Of a DNA stretch of 35,168 bases, positions 31,861-35,168 are shown piece after piece. Under the pieces are notes generated by a model. The model searched no databases. It worked only from the letters and a program-made list of their open reading frames with translations, and was not told where the DNA came from. Numbering within the stretch: the stretch's first letter is position 1; every line of letters starts with the position of its first letter. Origin of the DNA: Bacteroidota bacterium (GTDB taxonomy: Bacteria > Bacteroidota > Bacteroidia > Bacteroidales > Dysgonomonadaceae); contig JAMNYO010000099.1 of assembly GCA_023622765.1 (NCBI GenBank), forward strand, positions 1-35,168, written 5' to 3'. Both the position numbers and the translations under genes were made by a program.

Positions 31861-34764
31861 TTAAAATTTAAGCCTTAATTCTGCTCCAAAATATATCCCG
31901 GTATTCTTCCGGTTCCCCACGTAGTTAGGCCGGGCTTTATCTTTCATCAATGGCGTGAAATTGACAAAGTTGTTAGCATAAAACGATAACGAGACAATAT
32001 CTCCAATCTCCTTGGTGAGCCTTATGTTCCCCATCATATAGGGATTGTACCCACTGGTAAGAAAGTAATAACTATAGTTGGCTTGATTTCTCAAGACTCT
32101 GAGGCGAGTCTTCAACACGGCATCGGTAGTGGTGTGGTAATCAGAGAATGGTCGTTTGTTTCCATCAAAATCTATATAGTAGAGAGGATCCCGGTAGATC
32201 GTCTGCAACGTGTTTACGTTCGCGTAATCTCCATAGACCGCATTCCCGTTTGCATCTTCTATATAGGAGTTTTCCTTGTCAAAAAGGTTTTGCGACTCTT
32301 CAAGCCATATAAACTGGGTAGTCAGCGATACCACCATCCGAATGGCCGGGATATTGGTCACAAAGTTCACGTTGGTATTAAACCGGCCGGTGGAGATGCC
32401 TACGTTCATCAAAGAGGTCTGACTAAACACCCCCAGATAGGGGTACACCTCCTTAGGATTGACGGGGTCGTTGCTTCCTATTCTCGAATACTCCTCCCCC
32501 TTGGAGCTGTTGGTAGCCCGTATGTAAGCTCCGTTCACATACACCGTGGTGTTCAACGGCCTAATCCTCGGGAAGGAGAGGGTATACTCGATGCCCCATT
32601 TTTTCACTTCTCCCCGATTGTCGGGCCGGGAGTAGGTTCTGAAGTTGTTTCTCACCGTATGGGGTACTTCTTGATAATTGCCCTCTTCATCTTTCGCGTA
32701 GACCGTACCATTTTCGTACTTCGGATCCGCGTAAACATCAGTAATAGCATCGTAATATTTCACCTGATGCTTGGTGAAATCAAAGTTGGAGGTAATCCCA
32801 TCCACCAAATGCTCCCTAAAAAAGGTTATTTGGGCATTGATTCCTGAAACGTTAACATCCACCCCTATCTCCATATTGTTCGTCTTATGGGGCCTCAAGT
32901 TATAGGGCAACAGCTCATCAATAATATCTGAATGTATTATAGCAAGCTCTTGCTTCTTCTCCGTGTTCCTGTACTGAAAGAGGGTATAGTCCGAGTAGAT
33001 GGGTGCCGGGTAGAGGTAATTGATGGTGGGTAGTTTTTTCATCAGACCCCATCCTCCCCTGAAGTCCAACCTCCTCAGCGTACCAATGACCTGGGGCTTA
33101 ATCACCTCTAACCGTGCGTTGAACCGTGGCTCCCATACCGGGTCATAATCGTATCCCTCGATAACCATTTTTGAAAAGCGTACCCCGGCTATCATTTCTA
33201 GCGACGCCCTGTTGAAGGGGATACGTATTTTCTCCTCCGCAAAAAGGCTCAGGTTATTCATAAACGGTATTTCCGTGTAGGCCCGTTCCCTGAAAAAGGC
33301 GGGGGCAACGGAGGTGTAATAAACTCCCCTCCCCTTATTTCCATCCAAGTTGTACTCTAAACCCAACAAGGAGGTGGAATGGGCTTCCTTTACTTTCCTA
33401 TTAAGGGTTCCAAACACTTTAGCATTAAAATAGATGGGAATATTCTCCTGCCAGTAATTCTCCTCGGTTTGTTGCGGAGTAAAATACCCTTCAGCAATGC
33501 CGTTGGTTTTCGTGTTGGTGGTAGGCAACGGCACCCTGTTCACAACGTTGAACTCGTTGGTCACCTGCTTTTGAAAGTTCCCCGAAAAATTGTAATTCAA
33601 GACCGATATAAAGGGCTTGTTGAGCATCCAGGAGCCATACATCGAAACGGATAGACCTTTGTCTTTAAATTCCCTGTAATCTATACTTGACACATCGGGA
33701 TCCTGTGTGACGGAATTCCCGGTAACATTGCCACTGACCTTAAAATTAAACCTTAGGGGTGTAGCCTGACGATTGAACGTGTTGGAATAATTGACCCCCA
33801 GGTTTATCCTGTCAAATATATCCACCGGCGAAACATTTTTTCTGAACGCCCTTGCGTAATCCGCATTGACGTTCAGGAATCCTTTTTCCGCGGGAATGGC
33901 AAAACCTTTTGTTATCGATGCAGCCTTCGTTCTGGGATCCGATTTGATCCTTACCTCGTAGGGCGTTATCCCCGCCTTGGTTTTCACGATTACGGCCCCG
34001 GAAGTCATATCGCCGTACTGTGCTGATAATACTCCCTTCATAACCTCCACCGATTCAATGTTATCGGTGGAAATCTTTCGGTAGTCCATATAGGAGGAAC
34101 CCCCTATCTCGCCGCTGTTAGTCACCTTGCTTCCATCTATAAGCAGTCCCACTCCTGCCGCATTGAGACCGGAGTTATCACTTACAGTACGAATGGTTAC
34201 CGTGTTAACCGAGGTTAAGGTGGGATTACTCGTGATCGCACCAGGCAACAACTGCATCACATCGGCCAAGCTGGAGGGTTGTAGATGGTCGATCGATGAT
34301 TTCTCCAAAATGGAGGAGGAGTTGATCGACATCCCCGCCTTCGCCGTCACCACCACATCGTCTAGCAGCAAGTTGTTGATTTCCATGATAATTTTTAAAT
34401 TCTGCACATCCCGCTGAATGGTAACGGGAATGGTGTAGGTCACATACCCCATGGATGCGACCTCCATGGTGTACCTTCCCGGTAAGATACCTTTGATGGC
34501 GAAAAGACCTTTGCTGTCGGTGGTGGACCACATGTTCAGCTCCTTAATTACCACCGTCGCGAACACCACCGGTTCGAGGGTTCCCGCCTCTCGGACCGAC
34601 CCGCTGATGGAAAATCGGGATTGTGTGGATTCAACTGGCTTCTGTTGCTGATCCAGGGCCACAGCATGTCCCACCATACAGGTAAGAAACACCCCTAGCA
34701 AGATGCCCTTTGTCATGAGGTGAAAGGTACCTCCCCCACTTCTCATAAACCGTTTCTTTTGCAT
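31861..34764 (-). CDS. TonB-dependent outer-membrane receptor with CarboxypepD_reg-like domain
   Basis: A 967-residue receptor. Residues ~1-37 contain a signal sequence (hydrophobic core LMTKGILLGVFLTCMVGHAV); ~48-130 are a carboxypeptidase-regulatory-like domain (FSISGSVREAGTLEPVVFAT); ~135-245 are the plug, with DDVVVTAKAG, LADVMQLLPGAITSN, GVGLLIDGSKV and IESVEVMKGVLSAQYGDMTS; the rest is the 22-strand barrel ending in phenylalanine (GAELRLKF). It imports a ligand into the periplasm using TonB energy. No SusD homologue follows; instead come DUF4876 and DUF6850, so it is not a standard polysaccharide-type locus and more like metal, cofactor or peptide receptors. It is the first gene of the seven-gene locus, downstream of an rRNA operon on the same strand. 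Confidence 0.95.
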   Translation of the reverse strand: MQKKRFMRSGGGTFHLMTKGILLGVFLTCMVGHAVALDQQQKPVESTQSRFSISGSVREAGTLEPVVFATVVIKELNMWSTTDSKGLFAIKGILPGRYTMEVASMGYVTYTIPVTIQRDVQNLKIIMEINNLLLDDVVVTAKAGMSINSSSILEKSSIDHLQPSSLADVMQLLPGAITSNPTLTSVNTVTIRTVSDNSGLNAAGVGLLIDGSKVTNSGEIGGSSYMDYRKISTDNIESVEVMKGVLSAQYGDMTSGAVIVKTKAGITPYEVRIKSDPRTKAASITKGFAIPAEKGFLNVNADYARAFRKNVSPVDIFDRINLGVNYSNTFNRQATPLRFNFKVSGNVTGNSVTQDPDVSSIDYREFKDKGLSVSMYGSWMLNKPFISVLNYNFSGNFQKQVTNEFNVVNRVPLPTTNTKTNGIAEGYFTPQQTEENYWQENIPIYFNAKVFGTLNRKVKEAHSTSLLGLEYNLDGNKGRGVYYTSVAPAFFRERAYTEIPFMNNLSLFAEEKIRIPFNRASLEMIAGVRFSKMVIEGYDYDPVWEPRFNARLEVIKPQVIGTLRRLDFRGGWGLMKKLPTINYLYPAPIYSDYTLFQYRNTEKKQELAIIHSDIIDELLPYNLRPHKTNNMEIGVDVNVSGINAQITFFREHLVDGITSNFDFTKHQVKYYDAITDVYADPKYENGTVYAKDEEGNYQEVPHTVRNNFRTYSRPDNRGEVKKWGIEYTLSFPRIRPLNTTVYVNGAYIRATNSSKGEEYSRIGSNDPVNPKEVYPYLGVFSQTSLMNVGISTGRFNTNVNFVTNIPAIRMVVSLTTQFIWLEESQNLFDKENSYIEDANGNAVYGDYANVNTLQTIYRDPLYYIDFDGNKRPFSDYHTTTDAVLKTRLRVLRNQANYSYYFLTSGYNPYMMGNIRLTKEIGDIVSLSFYANNFVNFTPLMKDKARPNYVGNRKNTGIYFGAELRLKF

Positions 34765-34813
34765 GATTCAACCTGTGTTTGAATGGTTAATTGTAGTTAC
34801 AGTAATTAGGATA

Positions 34814-34821
34814 TGAATATA
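34814..34821 (-). promoter_or_regulatory. Possible -7 element before the TonB receptor gene
   Basis: The minus strand reads TATATTCA, a partial match to TAnnTTTG, 50 bases before the start codon. The -33 region is poor. The receptor locus must start somewhere in 34765-35036, but no other site is better. Confidence 0.25.
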
Positions 34822-34879
34822 CGCGTAGAGCTATTTTTCAAGACCGTTTTACTTGATACAAGAGCTCAATAACCCGGCT

Positions 34880-35036
34880 AAGGTACGCTTTTCTCGCGTA
34901 CTGACAAAGAAAAGTGTAAAAAAAGGAAAACAAAGACGAAAAAAATGAAGGGGAGACAAAAAAGGGAAAAAGGGGCAACCCTCGGGAAGAGAGGGGGAAG
35001 TTGGGAAGGCGGCCGATGGAACGGGGAAATAGAAAA
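34880..35036 (-). other. Long pyrimidine-rich (minus) / purine-rich (plus) tract
   Basis: About 150 bases consist almost only of A and G on the plus strand, with few interruptions (a short CAACCCTCGG and GCGGCCG). No gene is present; an apparent minus-strand frame here is just the C/T-rich translation. It follows the rRNA hairpins and precedes the receptor promoter region. Confidence 0.75.
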
Positions 35037-35060
35037 GGGGGCCCCTTGAAACGAGCCCCC
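35037..35060 (-). terminator. Second hairpin after the rRNA operon, with T tract
   Basis: On the minus strand GGGGGC pairs with GCCCCC (35055-35060 with 35037-35042), followed by TTTT and a C/T tract: a rho-independent terminator for the rRNA operon. Confidence 0.7.
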
Positions 35061-35069
35061 CCGTAAACG

Positions 35070-35111
35070 AGCAGGGCCCGTGCCGGTGTTCACGACCGGA
35101 CGGGCCCTGCT
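35070..35111 (-). terminator. Long GC-rich hairpin directly after 5S rRNA
   Basis: AGCAGGGCCCGT (35070-35081) pairs with ACGGGCCCTGCT (35100-35111), continued by an inner CCGGT/ACCGG stem with one unpaired base and a 7-base loop. It begins about 8 bases after the 5S end on its strand. No T tract follows, so it may act with the second hairpin or mark the processing site. Confidence 0.75.
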
Positions 35112-35118
35112 GTAAGGG

Positions 35119-35168
35119 ACGGCGGCTACCTACTCTCCCGCGGGACGCGCAGTACCATCGGCGCCACT
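35119..35168 (-). rRNA. rrf: 5S ribosomal RNA, 3' end only (window edge)
   Basis: The minus strand reads AGTGGCGCCGATGGTACTGC, then a GC-rich helix CGTCCCGCGGGAGAGTAGGT and AGCCGCC, which is the conserved 3' third of 5S rRNA (loop with GCGCCGATGGTA and the GGGAGAGTAGGT segment). The 5' part and the rest of the rRNA operon lie outside the window. The 3' end is set at about 35119 by the expected acceptor-like helix; a few bases either way are possible. Confidence 0.88.

Noticed and set aside
32083-32847. 254-codon plus-strand frame
   Set aside because: Lies wholly opposite the TonB receptor gene; no domain, promoter or ribosome-binding site supports it.
31861-34764. SusC-type polysaccharide utilisation locus
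   Set aside because: No SusD-like lipoprotein, glycoside hydrolase or sugar regulator lies nearby; partners are DUF4876, DUF6850, proteases and an Fe-S protein.
34878-35093. Minus-strand frame of 71 codons rich in Pro, Ser and Phe
   Set aside because: It starts with GTG inside the rRNA hairpin and is only the translation of a C/T-rich tract.

Overview
The window is chromosomal DNA from a member of the Bacteroidota, most likely order Bacteroidales; the Dysgonomonadaceae/Porphyromonadaceae group is my best guess, not proven. The evidence is the set of lineage-typical families (S46 dipeptidyl-peptidase, C69 dipeptidase, DUF6340, DUF4876 and DUF6850 proteins, a TonB receptor with a carboxypeptidase-regulatory-like domain, Rho with a long disordered insertion) and repeated TAnnTTTG -7 promoter elements, several of them with a TTTG/TTG-like -33 box about 19 bases upstream. 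Apart from one broken gene the region looks like stable core genome: no insertion sequence, phage, integron or CRISPR was seen.

Layout. 1-1326 (-): electron-transfer flavoprotein genes etfB and etfA, the latter cut by the window edge. 1504-2550 (+): DUF6340/TPR lipoprotein. 2834-4951 (+): rho, encoding a Rho with 13 hexapeptide repeats and a 33-residue polyglutamine tract; a 44-base palindrome separates it from the convergent block that follows. 5032-7711 (-): dnaN, a DEDDh exonuclease and truA. 7782-12995 (-): a four-gene run of small membrane protein, NtrC-like regulator with a decayed AAA+ domain, hybrid histidine kinase and XerD-like recombinase, the last two overlapping by 4 bases. 13080-13385 (-): FtsB/DivIC-like protein. 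13566-17861 (+): C69 dipeptidase, phosphoglucomutase/phosphomannomutase, methylglyoxal synthase, and a 3' remnant of a class 3 fructose-1,6-bisphosphatase. 18034-18106 (-): tRNA-Lys(UUU). 18188-19582 (-): ahcY. 19763-20668 (+): a BON-domain lipoprotein and a BON/SH3b protein, transcribed divergently from ahcY through promoters that appear to overlap.

20862-34764 (-) is a seven-gene, same-strand locus: TonB-dependent receptor, DUF4876 lipoprotein, DUF6850 outer-membrane barrel, polytopic 4Fe-4S membrane protein with an HMA-like C-terminal part, S46 (DPP7-type) dipeptidyl-peptidase, two-lobed M16 zinc protease, and a small lipoprotein, ending at a strong intrinsic terminator. It is the best candidate for a little-described system. 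My hypothesis is import of a peptide- or protein-bound nutrient, possibly iron, through the receptor, with periplasmic proteolysis and electron transfer across the inner membrane. The substrate is unknown.

The right end (35119-35168, -) is the 3' end of a 5S rRNA, followed on its own strand by two GC-rich hairpins and a long pyrimidine-rich tract that leads into the receptor locus.
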